From Halichondria panicea (taxonomy: Eukaryota > Porifera > Demospongiae > Suberitida > Halichondriidae): DNA of 64,000 bases. Where the stretch lies: NCBI RefSeq assembly GCF_963675165.1, contig NC_087389.1, forward strand, positions 4,276,830-4,340,829, written 5' to 3'. Made by a program: the position numbers and the translations under genes. Numbering within the stretch: position 1 is the stretch's first letter; every line of letters begins with the position of its first letter. The notes under the pieces were generated by a model. That model saw only the letters and a list, made by a program, of their open reading frames with translations. It was not told where the DNA came from and searched no databases. Below, piece by piece: positions 11,821 through 24,300 of the stretch.

Positions 11821-12364
11821 CCGACTAGAAAAACATTTGCAATGTGAAAAATTGCTAGGATTGGCCAGGGGAACCACAAAAAAGCGTGGGAACAAGAAAT
11901 CAGACGAGAGCATAACTCCAATCCGTTACAACGTCAATCACATGTACTGGTAGTTTTCCCATGTTTTCCCAGCCAATATGCCACGCAATTTTTACTGGTG
12001 GAGTGATGACCAATCCCTATATATATTTATTATACATCCATTTTGGAATGTGGGGCGATTTGTGATGAATTGATGTTCCTAATACATGCAGTGTTGAGCA
12101 CATGTATACACACAGTCCATCCATGCGTATATAGTAACATGCACGGACCGTACTGGTGACCTGCACGGAATGATGTGGTGGATGGAAGCTGATAGATGGA
12201 TCTGGAACACAGTCTATTATTTAATATACTATGTATTGTACATGTTCATGACGTTGTAACGGATTGGAGTTATGCTCTCGTCTGATTTCTTGTTCCCACG
12301 CTTTTTTGTGGTTCCCCTGGCCAATCCTAGCAATTTTTCACATTGCAAATGTTTTTCTAGTCGG
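11821..12364. mobile_element. 544-bp MITE with ~118-bp terminal inverted repeats
   Basis: Arms 11821-11938 and 12248-12364 are close inverted copies with ends 'ccgactagaaaaacatttgc' and complement. Related terminal fragments occur near 3128-3162. The centre has no coding capacity. Confidence 0.8.
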
Positions 12365-13230
12365 ATTCCCTTTCTTTTTCAGTACAGTTTACGTATCATG
12401 ACATGCATAAGTGGAACGTCAAGAGGCAGTACAGAAGTTCAAGAAGAGAAGACAGGACTAATCAGATATCTTCTCGAATATCTCTGGACTAATAATTATA
12501 GTAATGAGTAATAATATTATTGCTTGATATGTTGAATTTGCGAATCAGTATTAATTAAATGACAGCCATTTTAAGAGCATGATATCTAGCCAGTGCATAT
12601 AGCATGCCTGTCAGAGAAAGGGAGCTAGAGGAACAGTGTGAAGAAAAGCAACACCTCAGGCTCTGGAAAAGCACTGCTGCACTGATTTTAGGCGCACGGT
12701 TTATTAGCCACGCCTATCTATTATTAATTGGCCACAAAGATGGCGGAATTGTCTAGGTATAAGAGAAATAGAGACTGAGAGGTCATCTGCCTCGTGGAAG
12801 CAATCGCAAATCTGAAGAAGCGCTTTGTAATCCAGGTTGTAGTCGTTTGGAAACCCTGTGCAGAATGTCCTGGAGATGGCTGTACTTGGAGCAAATGCTG
12901 GGCAAGAAACTTACTTACTTACTTACTTACTTACTTAGTCAGTCAGACAAAGAGCGGTGAAACGTAGAAATAGTGCAATTTTTAAAATGACAATATTCAT
13001 TCATTAAAATGTTCATGGATTATGAAATGAGAGATACAAAGAGAGAAAAGGCTAAATAAACTATCTGTCTAGCCAGTTCCTTGATGTGACCTTTCCCTGC
13101 AGAGATAGAACAGTTTGAACATGAGTCAAAATAATTGAAATATTGCTAAACACGGGCAAACCCACTGCCAATCCTATGTAAAACCTACTGGTTTTACTAA
13201 TTCTACTCTTTAGACTAGATGCACTGTATT
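12365..13230. other. No recognisable gene; (ACTT)n microsatellite
   Basis: Contains an (ACTT)n run at 12909-12936. The last exon of the kinase gene to the right would be expected hereabouts by comparison with its paralogues. No trace of an HRD, DFG or APE coding exon is visible, so it appears deleted. Confidence 0.5.
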
Positions 13231-13291
13231 ACTTATACCATGTCGATCTTTCTACTATAGAATCTGATTAGCATTGTGCATATTATACTTA

Positions 13292-16200
13292 CCCTGTGAA
13301 TCAAACCTCTCTCTGAAAGAAAAGCCATGCCCATTGCTATGTCTAGCATGTACTTCATCAGCTGCCTCACTGGTCGAGTGTTTTTCTGCATGCATGTGTT
13401 TGGTAAAAGGAATAGAAGCAATTAAAATCACATAATAATTATTATCGTATCTTGAACAATCTTGAAGTCTATACACTAACCATTAGAAATGTCTTCAAGT
13501 CTCCAAGAGGCATGTATTCCATCACGATCCAATTCTCTGCAGGTATGATTTACCATAATTAAGGTATTCTACCACTTTCTGACTATCGGACTTCTCTTAC
13601 CTTTTTTAATAATTCCATAAAAGCGGACAATGTTGGGATGCTTCATGCTAGAATTGGCAGAAGCGGCCATCTTCCTCTCAAAGTTGTTGTTCTCTTTCTC
13701 GTTCTCACATTTAACTCTCTTCACCGCCACGTCTATCATTTCTCCCGTCAAGTTCTGGAGCTTGCCACAGAAAACATCTCCAAACTCACCTGCGTGACTA
13801 TATATTGTACTCAGATTGGCTATAATATTGCTACAACACCTTTTGCAATTATTTTCATATTAGAAAGGTCTTGAAACATTGACATCTCAACCTCAAGAGT
13901 AGTGGTTGTCTCTGAATAGGAATATGCATGCTCAAATTATCAATGATTGAGGATTTGTATTAGTTTACATGGCTATTAAGTAAAGGCCCTTGATCACAAT
14001 CTACTACTGGGCATTGAAACAGCGTAATAACTATTTTTTTGCCTTGAAAACCATTTGCTGCATTTCATGTTGGTTACGCTTCGAACCGGTGATTAGCAAT
14101 CAGCGATAATACCTCAAAAACCACCCATAAGCGTTATGGGGAGTTGGAGGGGTGGAGCAGCGTAGGAGGATGCCGTCAATGAATATCATTAGCTGCGAAT
14201 TCCCTGCGGTTAATTTGGATCAATGAATATCATTATTCCAAGACAAATTAGGTAAGTAGCTGGGTACGAGCCCACTCCTATGGTGCCCCATCGCGGTATG
14301 AACATACCGGAGAAAGAAAAACAAAAGGGGAATGGGTGGGTAGGAAACAGTAAAAACAGCTAGCCCGCTTTAGTGATAGCTAGACAAATTTCAGCCTGAG
14401 GCAATGCGAGTGAGATGGCAGATTTCCGCACGAGGCGATGCCTGCTAGGCATGCGCAATGTGAAGGCTACGCTCCACCCCATTAACTCCGTTTAACTTCA
14501 TTAAACTCCATATAAAACCAGCATAGAAACCAGTATAGAAACCACTTGGTGCATAGATATGTAGTTTTCTTATAGAATTACAGAATGAAAACCATGCATA
14601 GTGCATAGCAAACTTTCCATATGCAGGAACCACAAATATTGTACAGTGTGGTCCCTATAAAAGCAGTGATTTGACAGTTTGGTAAACCTTCATGCATGTA
14701 TGCATGCCATTCATGTGTTTTGAGTGAGATTCCATGTAATTATATAAAGCAGATTTCATCCATGGACTGCATTTACACACATGCATGCAGTGAAACATGC
14801 ATGTTATAGCATATCAGAGCACTAGATTGTTTTGATCTGCCCACTCACTGGGCAACAAATATAAACGTTTATTCGCTTGGTGATGTTATTAGTTTACAAT
14901 ACAATTATATTATTATATAATTGGAGCAATTAAGTACTAGTTAATGCACTGAGTGCTCTATGGATATTATTGGCCAAGCAGATATTCTTGAAGCATTATG
15001 TAGCACTCGGTTTCGCTTCGAACTACATGAGCTTCTTGAACTTCCATAGAGCACTTGCATGAAACGGTGCATTAACTATAGTTTGTAGTTTCCAGCTACC
15101 AAAACTATCGCTCTAGTAGAGCTAACTATAAGTAGAATAACAACCTTCTATATGAACATTACTATTCCTAATTCTGGAGATACTGCAATGGTAAGTACAT
15201 GATTTTCTAAATAAGTACATAATTTTCTAAGTTGGATAAAACACTTCCTTTAGCCAATCAAATTGCATGCAGTATTTATGGCAAACATGATCTAAAGTTG
15301 TATAGATCTTATAGTCTATGTTATTTGTTAGCATAGTTTTTCTTTTAATCTCTGTGCTATGCAACTAGCTATGCTCAAGACGACATTGCGTTTTATAACA
15401 ATTCAGACTGTAAATTGCAAAGACATTTATTTTCCCCTCACCCTCACAGCTGCCTTGTATAAGTGAAGATGACCTGACTCTCATAATCTCATTACCACCG
15501 TACAGACCAGGCAATGGAGTTCCACCTCCTACTGGTGTTGTTTGCTCTTCTTGGATTTGAACTTCAGTAGAGCGTGATGTTATTGTACCGGCAGTAGACT
15601 CCTTCTTACTGGTGATGTTTATATACCTAAATCTACAAATTTCGTCATAATTATCATCTAGATCTAGATCTATGTCGGTTTTCTGAATACATTTTGATGT
15701 ATTAGCTATGTCATCACACTCCTCTGATGCTAGATCTACATCATCACAGTCCTCTGATACTACATCATTGTAGTTTTCTGATTCTACATCATCATACTCC
15801 TCTGATGCTAGATCTACATCATCACAGTTCTCTGATGCTACATCATCGTAGTTTTCTGATGCTACATCATCATACTCCTCTGATGCTAGTCTAAGATCTA
15901 CATCCTCGTAGTCCTCTGATACTACATCATCATAGTTTTCAGATGCTACATCATCATGCTCCTCTGATGCTAGATCTACATCATCATAATCCCTTGATGC
16001 TACATCATCATAGACCTCTGATGTATTGCCAAAATATTTGAATTCTTGTAGAGATATTTTCTTCGCCTTTTTTGACGAAAACAGCATTTGTCCTTGGCTT
16101 ACTGAACTGGCTGTTAAGGAATCTTGCTTTATATTCCCTATAGCAGACATGGCACCTTGCATTTGAGGCTTTGTGCTTAGCATGTTGTAGGACGGGTTTT

Positions 16201-18175
16201 CTTGTGTGTGTATAACTGTTCTGTGATAGTGTGGCTTAAACTGCTCATAATTTCCCTCTGATGTCTTATGCAGTGAAGCAGTCTGCCTTGAAAATGCTAC
16301 CTTCTGTGCTTTCTGGTGCAAAGCTGCATCCGCTTCAGTGTACACTCGAGGCAGTTCTGTTTCACTCGATCTTGACCGCAAAGGTAGTGAGGGTAAAGGA
16401 TGTGACTTTTCTCTTCTCTGTGCACGTGGTGTTTGAGGGAATGGCTCAACAATCTCGTAGGCAAGATCAGGCTGAGATGGATTTATGAATATCCCTAAAG
16501 CAGTGACCCAGCAATCACGCTCTTCCTGCAAAACTGAATATAATAGTATGTACTACACAGTAAAAACAGATTCGTTATAATAACATAAAACATCTCAAAT
16601 AAAATGCATCATTTGAAATTTAATGTAGAAATGACAGAAATTTATGTCATTTCTACATTAAATTTCAAATGATGCATTTTATTTGAGATGTTTTATGTTA
16701 TTATAACGAATCTGTTTTTACTGTGTATACGTGATTATATAGTATAATCCACCTCTGTATCTGCTTTGAAATACCAAGTTTGTTTCTTTTTTTTGTGCAT
16801 GAAATGCACAGCAAAGCGGAACTGTGGTACTTTATAAACTGGTTCAACAGAATTAACACTTTCCAAATTCAGCTCTTTGACTTTTTTTTCCTAAAGATTC
16901 AAATTAAAGTAAAGGCATTGAAGATAATGCAACACTCACAGACCACTTTTGATATTTCAGTTTTCCATCTTCAAGGTGGAGAACACAACGCTTGCTGCAT
17001 TGATTCTTTTTCTTCCCATGGCATATCTGCATCTCCATCACAAAGTGTGAGCCACCCTGTGACAGTCAATTATTAAAAGCAATACATAATGTCAACTTAA
17101 TTACCATGATTTTAGTTAGTTGAATACTTGCACCTGTAATTGAAGGGGGTTGTTCTATTGACATGCTTAGTTTTTTCATTGCGTTCTCCTTTGAAGTCTC
17201 ATGCAATGAAGCAGCCTGCTCTAAAAACGCTGCCTTTTGATCTTCCTGGTGCATAGCTGAGCTCAGCATTTCAGACATTTTCTTGGATGTTGGTCTACAC
17301 TCTGGCATGTTATCTAAGCAGAGCTTTACCATTCCAATCACTTCGGAAGGAATTGCTTTCATTTTTTCTATTTCTTCAAAGTACGTAATTCTACGCTCCA
17401 CTTCACTTCTTGCACACAGTTTGTTCGGAGGGTGGCTGTTTGGATCGCTGTAAGTCGAGTGCAGGAGAGGACTTGGAAATTGATGACCAAAAACAAAAAG
17501 AGACATGTGGCCAAAAGAAAATATATCGAGGCCAGTGTCGTATATGGCTGGGGCACCATTGGCTTCCGGTGGCATGTAATCAAGTGTGCCTGGAGTTTGG
17601 CTGAGATGTCTAGCAACAGTTTCTGGGTCGATGATGTGAAAGTTTCCAAGATCTGCAATTTTTGCTTGCGTTGTAGATGTGAGGAGGATGTTTTGTGCAG
17701 TGAGGTCACGATGTATGATCGGTGGTTGATAGGAGTGCAAAAAGACGAGGCCTTTTGCAACATCATAGAGAATAGACAGCCGTAAAAACAATGAAACTTC
17801 CTTTGCAGGAATTGTCTCCAAAAAATCGTCAAGACTTTTGTCGAGTCGTTCCATTACGAGAACAGGACTAAAGCTATCGTCAAGAAAAGCAAGGCCATAA
17901 AAGTGAACTATGTTTGGGTGATGCATTTGTGACATTAGCTCACACTCAGTGAGGAATTTGTCAACGATATGTTGGATACCTTTGTTTAGTGGATCAAGAA
18001 ACGTCTCATGTATTTTCTTACCTGCACAAGCTGCTCCGTAAAACTGGAGCTCGACAACATAACCAAATGCTCCGCTTCCAAGCTGTCTTCCCGTGGATAC
18101 CACTCCTTGCTTGATGTACGGCTGTAGTCGAGGTGTGTCCCTGATTTCCTGCAAATAGTGAATGTCTTCACTCAT
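13292..18175 (-). CDS. Dual-kinase family member 3: kinase 1, PH, YDDV-repeat linker; kinase 2 truncated
   Basis: Exon 1 (18175-17105, 357 codons) is a protein kinase with G-loop GSGAFGYV, Lys in CAGKKIHE, catalytic [10 protein letters not shown] and DLG in place of DFG. Exons 2 and 3 (17056-16940, 16890-16753) plus the start of exon 4 (from 16525, EERDCWV) form a PH domain ending in its conserved Trp helix. Exon 4 continues through a Ser/Pro linker and a 12-unit acidic YDDV-like repeat. Read through, exon 4 stops at 15365 and gives an uninterrupted frame of about 828 aa. A possible donor near 15440 would instead splice to kinase 2 exons at about 13915-13838, 13790-13600, 13536-13480 and 13386-13292. 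These encode the N-lobe (GEFGDVF, VAVKRVK, KHPNIVRFYG) and end at 'LIHR', just before the catalytic Asp exon, which is missing. A second active kinase is therefore impossible. It is probably a PH-tethered single kinase. Confidence 0.7.
14935..15083. mobile_element. Short imperfect inverted-repeat element
   Basis: Ends 'tagttaatgcac' and 'gtgcattaacta', plus inner 'tgctctatgga' and 'tccatagagca', form nested inverted repeats around a centre of about 80 bp. MITE-like, inside the long putative intron of the truncated dual-kinase gene. Confidence 0.6.
15700..16025 (-). repeat. Coding tandem repeat: 12 acidic [Y/H/C]-D/E/N-D-V/I units
   Basis: Within exon 4 of the truncated dual-kinase gene, 8- to 12-residue units of the form SE-x-YDDV repeat 12 times. 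Eight units keep Tyr, one has His and three have Cys in that position; each change fits a single-base substitution of a Tyr codon. Spacing between successive YxxV/I cores alternates between about 4, 6 and 8 residues. Confidence 0.85.
16555..16726. repeat. Perfect 82-bp palindromic hairpin in an intron
   Basis: Bases 16555-16636 and 16645-16726 are exact reverse complements over 82 bp, with an 8-base loop (gaaattta). The hairpin fills most of the intron between PH exon 3 and exon 4 of the truncated dual-kinase gene. If transcribed with the gene it would fold into a continuous 82-bp duplex. Confidence 0.97.
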
Positions 18176-18464
18176 TTTGTATTTATGAATTTGAATCGGA
18201 AGATCAGTCAATAGCTTCTAGCTTGTGCTGTTGATTGAAACGAGTGGTTTGTTGGATTCGATCCAGGTCAGGAGTGTAGTGAATGTAGGAGGTTTTGTAC
18301 TTGTTTTTGTATTTGAATAGAGTTCTGTAAACAATCCTAACGGATATCACAGCTTGTTTATTTGCTATTACCCGAATTGTTTTTGTTGTCAGTTCATCTT
18401 TAACTGCTAAAACAAGCTGTGAATTGTGTTAATGGTTTACTTAGATTCATAACATTCGTTTCAC

Positions 18465-21165
18465 ACTGGCCTGTAGAGTTTTCACAGCTACATCTACCAT
18501 CTCACCAGTTAGATAACGCAGCTTGGCATGATAGATATCTTCGAATTCTCCTTTGTTTAAAAATTACAATAGTACAGTGGCTTATCTGAGTCATTACTAT
18601 TCGCAATAAGCTCCCATTACAACTCATGTAGTGGTTTTGATGATCCTGTGCAAATTAACATTTTAACATACATTGTGTATTGTATAGAACTGGGGAGGAT
18701 GGAACCACTGTTTATTATTCAGACTGCTTTGTTTACTGCATATATACCATGCCTATATGCTCTCGCTGCTAAGGTGATGCACCTCCATGGGCGGGACTAG
18801 GGAGTGAAGGGACCTCCGACCTATTGTCATGAATAATATTGTGAAAGCTTTGGAGTTCAATTTTACTTATATCAAGTGTGTTAAACTTACATTTTTCCAT
18901 CACTCTCACAGCTGCCTTGTGTAGGTGAAGATGACTTGACTCTCATTTTTCTCAGTAGATCTATCACTGTACAGACCAGGCAGCATTAGAGTATTTGTGC
19001 TGTTGGCTCATCTTGGATTGTAACTTCAGCAGAACTTGGTCTACTGGCAGCAAACTCATTTTGGCTGGTGATGTTTACATAATTATACAACTACTAACCT
19101 TATAATAATATCACCTAGATCTATGTGGTTTGCTGCATGCATGTGAACATTTAACTTTTGATATAACATTAGCCACATTTAATATAGGCCTGGTTTCTGT
19201 CTCGGGAAAATGTCCGCTTTGATGGTGTGAGTGGTGCCACGGCAATGTTATACCTACTATCAATGTCATCATACAGTTTATTCCGATATATATGTTGAAC
19301 TTGTACGACATGCAAAATATTGTTTTGTTACTACATCATCATAGACCTAACTCTGATGCAAGCAATTCTAAGGAATCTTGCTCCATGCAGTAACAAGCAT
19401 ATGGATAGAACCTTGCACTTGAGGCTTTGCGCTTGGCACTTTGTATAATAGATTTGATATTGTGTAGATTTGTCTGTTATAGTACAGTGGGGCGGGGCGA
19501 CTTAAAGTGCTTTGATATTTCGTGGAGGAGGGAAGCAGCCTGCCTTGAAATTGCTACCCTTTCTGCTTTCTGCGCTTTATATTACACGCTCGAGGCAAAT
19601 CTGTTTCAGACCGCAAAAGTGGTAGGGGTACAGGTCTAGTTTCTTTGGTTCAACAGTCTCGTGATAATTAAGCACAATTAATTAATGTGACAATGTTTGA
19701 AATCTAGAAGGCTGAGATGGATTGATGAATCCTCCCAGAGCAGTGACGGTGTTCTTGCAAAATTTCATTATTCTATATACTATACACATAGTAGCTTATG
19801 AACCACAAATCTTGTAGCATAATTTGATTCTTTTTCTTCCCATGGCATATATATATTAAGTGAAGAGGTTTGTTCTATACAAACACCAATTTGACACACA
19901 CTTTAATGGCTCAGAATTTCAGAAACTTTCTTGGGTGGTGGTCTACACTCTTACGTTATCTATAGGCGCATGCAGCTTTACCATTCCAATCATTAATTGT
20001 GTATTGTATAGAACTGGGGAGGATCTATTTCTTCAAAGTAAGCAACTCATATGCTCCACTTAATTCACTTCTTGCACACAGTTTGTTCGGAGGGTGGCTG
20101 TTTGGATCGTTGTAATTTGGTCGCAGGAGAGGACTTGGAAATTGATGGCTAGGAACATAAGGAGACATGTGTCCAAAAGAGAATGTATCGAGGCTGGTGT
20201 CGTATATGGCTGGGGTACCAATGGCTTCGAGTGGCATGTACACAAGTTATGCCTGGAGTTTGGCTGAGACTTCTCGAAAGAGCTTCTGTGTCGATGATGC
20301 AAGAGTTGCCAAGATTTGCTTGCTTTTTGAGGAGAATGTTTTGTGCAGTGAGGTCACGATGTATGATTGGTGGCCGAGTGCAAAAAGACAACCTTTTGCA
20401 ACATCATTCAGGCGTAAAACAATGAAACGTTCTTTGCCGGAATTGTCTCCAAGAAATCGTCAAGAATTTTGTCCATTATGAGAACAGGACTTAAGTTATC
20501 GTCAAAAATAAAAACCATAAAAGTTATGTGTAGGCGTAAAACAATGAAACGTTCTTTGCCGGAATTGTCTCCAAGAAATCGTCAAGACTTTTGTCCATTA
20601 CGAGAACAGGACTTAAGTTATCGTCAAAAATAAAAACCATAAAAGTTATGTGTAGGCGTAAAACAATGAAACGTTCTTTGCCGGAATTGTCTCCAAGAAA
20701 TCGTCAAGACTTTTGTCCATTACGAGAACAGGACTGAAGTTATCGTCAAAAAGAAAAACCATAAAAGTTATATGTTTGGTTGATGCATGTGTGACATTAG
20801 CTCACACTCAGCGATGAATTGGTCAACGATATGTTGGACACCTTTATTTAGCGGGTCAAGAAACGTCTCATGTATCTTCTTCCCTGCACAAGCTGCTCCG
20901 TAAAGCTGGAGCTCAACAACTGCCTTCCAATATTGGACCTGTATCAAGTACCCCTTACAATATCATTACACATTCAATCATCTAGATTCATGCAGCATAG
21001 TTATACTCTTACTTTTACATGTGATTATGGTGTCACACAAAAGTACACCTAATGCAGGAAAGTTTGGTCTACTAAGCTATACTGTTAAATTTAACGGGTT
21101 GCTGCAATTGAGGGAACTCTTTGATCAGCTGCAGACGACTGCGTACACTGCTGTCCATCTCGCTA
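18465..21165 (-). pseudogene. Dual-kinase family member 4, full-length pseudogene
   Basis: Degenerate pieces match the other family members in the expected order. The start exon (about 21145-21094) encodes an N-terminus beginning MDSSVRSRLQLIKE, close to the copy at 25045. Kinase 1 remnants cover about 20920-19900 (including an HRDLTAQN-like piece near 20370 and DIFSFGH-like near 20190). Remnants of the PH exon (about 19850-19820), PH-end/linker start (about 19750-19690), linker (about 19650-19325 and 19080-18890) and kinase 2 N-lobe (about 18560-18465, VDVAVKTLQ) follow. Frames are broken by many indels and the kinase 2 C-lobe is absent. One 122-bp stretch of kinase 1 has been triplicated. 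The proximal promoter motif 'aacactcaca' near 21255 is still shared with the functional copy at 25045. Confidence 0.8.
20410..20775. repeat. Three tandem copies of a ~122-bp unit inside a pseudogene
   Basis: Units begin at about 20410, 20533 and 20654, each starting 'aggcgtaaaacaatgaaacg'. They differ by a few substitutions, so the triplication is recent. The unit derives from the kinase 1 segment around the FLET/MERLD region. Confidence 0.92.
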
Positions 21166-21351
21166 TACTCACTCTAAAAAAATGCTGTATGCATGGAAGA
21201 AAACTGCTCACTATAGCGATATAATACTGCTCTTCATGCATCCTAAAACTGTAACACTCACATTAGCGGTTATCGTAGTTTAGTTACATAATGTTACTAT
21301 AACCACACGTTGTCACAAAATAATATCACACTCACTATCTATATAGCTATA

Positions 21352-24300
21352 CTAAAATGCATGAATTTTGTGTGCTAGCAAAGTAGCAAGCTGACTAAAG
21401 GTTGGTCTATCCATGGGCTTTTCTTTCCAGCAGGATTGCATTATTGTTTCAATTTCTTCCGGGCAGTGTGTGGGGATTTTCAATCCAGCCCCATGCGAAA
21501 TTTTGATAACCACTTGAACGTTATCGTACTCTTCGAATGGTACGCAGTGTGGATTGAAAATTTCCCAGGCGACTATGCCATAGCTCCAGACATCTGAAGC
21601 GAATGAGAATTTCTTTTCACCTAAACTCTCTGGTGCCATCCAACGAATTGGACATTTTCCACTACTTCTGTCGATATAGTAATTCATGTCATCTGGGAGT
21701 TGACGGAGTAGACCAAAGTCAGATACTTTGCAATTCTCACCACCAGAGGCCATTAGTATATTTCTAGCGGCCAGATCCTGCATTTACATTTACCATAATT
21801 ATCGTGCCTTTCTACAATGATTAGCATTGTCCGTGCACTTTTACTTATTACTTATCCCATGTCGATCTTTCTACTATTCAATTAGAATTGTGCATAATAT
21901 TATTATACTTACCCTGTGAATCAAACCTCTCTCTGAAAGAAAAGCCATGCCCATTGCTATGTCTAGCATGTACTTGACAAGCCAATTTAAAGGTTTTGAA
22001 GTTTTCTGTGTGCATGCATGTGGTTTACTGACTTAACTTGTCTTTATAATTATACTTGTAACTCACACATAAGAATTGCTTCAAATTTCCTGATGGCAAG
22101 TATTCCATCACAATTTGATCCACTGCATGCAAATATTCATACTTACAATCATACCCGACAATGCATAAAATGAACGAAGATTAATAATCATGAAGATCGA
22201 GCTGCTACCTGTCCAGTACTTAATTAACTGATTCTGTATGTGCATAATAATTATACCTCCTTCAACGAGACCGTAGACTTTGACAATATTAGGATGCTTT
22301 AGACGTGGATCAGCAGAAATAGCCATTTCCCTCTCAAAGTTTCTCCTCTCAGTAGCATCTTTACAAATCTGTAGAGTCTTCACAGCTACATCCACCTCCT
22401 CACCCGTTAAATTTAACAGCTTAGCATGGAAAATATTCCCAAACTCGCCTGCATGATATCAATATTATAGTTTTTGCTGTATACTTTTTAGGGTAGTCAG
22501 AAATAGATCTACATGCAATTATGAAATAGCCACTAACGACGGGATGTTATAATTATACCTTACCTTTAGTGATAAACTTTTGATCAAAAAGACGATCCTT
22601 TGGGATGTGGAGTGATACGAGTAGATCTTTTAATGGCCTTGACGTTCCTATATAATACACATTACTTGCGATCGATGCTAGTCTGTTATTAAATCAGTTA
22701 CCTTGCTTTGGAGTCCTTGGTCTGTGCTGAGCAGTAACTGATTCTGGATATGGGGCTGGAGGCTTCAAGCTATAATAATTCCATAGTACATTATAAGCCA
22801 AGTTAATTGAATAGATGCATGTAGAAAGTGAATACCGTACCTTGATCCATAAGATCTAACTGGGGATAGTTGTACTTTTGCTCCCTCAATGTTTAACACT
22901 AAAATTAATACTATAATGATCCATGATTTAGTATTGATTGAAAACTATACTTTTATGGTGCTCAGGGCTGTACTGCTGTGTAGGAGATACAGCTCTACCA
23001 GGTGAACATGTGGGTTTCTTTCTATAGGTCTGTGGCTTGGGAAGAAAAGGTGCTCTAAATTGTCCTTCATCAACGATCCTCTTTTGTTTGGGTGAAATGA
23101 TAATATCATCATAGTCATCTGATTCGTCAGCTTTTGACGAGCCATCCAACAAATCCGTAACACAATAAAGTGATGCTGGTTCTTGTAATACTGGGATGTC
23201 ATGAGCTCTTAGTAATTCTGTTCTTGAAACGTAAGACTGGTTTGCCTCCAAGTTAAATCCACTGTATGCTACAGTATTAGCTGGAGAAGATGGTACATAC
23301 AGAGAATACGTTGGTTGCTTTTGTCTTTGTTTTCGGTGAGGAGATTTTCTCAAAAAATCACCAACTGGTGTGGTATCAGATCTATGTCTCATATTTTCTT
23401 GTTGAGGCTGCGTAACATCTTTAGAGGACACTTTTTTTTTAGCTACAAGCTTTGGATCGAAGTCATATTGATATTCATAAGCAAGATCATTTTTTGAGGT
23501 CTGAGGTGACGGTATGTCATCACTCAGTGACTCAGTGGCATCACGTAAGACCTTGATCCAACAGTCTCTCTCTTCCTGTTAAAAAAACTATAAGTTATTA
23601 CTATAATTAAAAATAATTACCTCTGTCTCTGCTCTAAGATGCCATTCTTGTTCTTCACCTTTATGCTGAAAGTGTACTGTAAATCGGGTTGGCTCATCGT
23701 ACAAAGGTAGGACAGTGCGGACATTTTCAAGTTTCAATTCTTTGCATCGTCTATCCTATAATAATAATTGTACAGACAGCCAAAATGAATTATCTGTGAA
23801 CTCAGATTACAGGTCTTACGTTTAGCTTGCTGTAGTACTTCAATCTTTTGTTGTCAAGCTGGAAAATATATGTTTTTCTAGAATTTCTTCGCCCTTGTGC
23901 AACTTGCATTTCCATCATATAGCGATTACCATTCTGCATGATTAAATTCACAAAATAATTGCTATATCATGCATAATTATATTAAATTATACCTTAATGT
24001 TTGTCATATGGGTGTTCGTAGCTGTGGTAGATCTACTGAATGTTTCGTCCATGCCTGATGAATTCGAAACAGAGCATGCTTGCAGCTTTTCCATCGTTCT
24101 ATCACACTCTTCTGCTTGTTTTTTATGTCCATCCAGCAGTTCAGATATTACTACAGCTGTTGGTCTCTGCTTTGGAAAGTTGTCTAGACATGACTTTACA
24201 AGCTCGACAACCTGGGTTGGGATTTGGGTGTGGAGGTCTTTAAAATATTCACTTCGGCGTTCTACTTCAGTTCTCGGTGTAAGTTTGTTTGAAGCACGGC

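Noticed and set aside
14040-14320. tRNA-like 'ggttacgcttcgaacc' phrase
   Set aside because: No cloverleaf with acceptor stem and anticodon arm could be built around it.
17410-17785. Plus-strand frames of up to 117 codons opposite kinase 1
   Set aside because: Antisense shadows of a conserved kinase exon whose motifs are all on the minus strand.
20410-20775. CRISPR-like regular repeats
   Set aside because: The repeats are contiguous ~122-bp tandem units of a kinase pseudogene, without spacers, in a eukaryotic genome.
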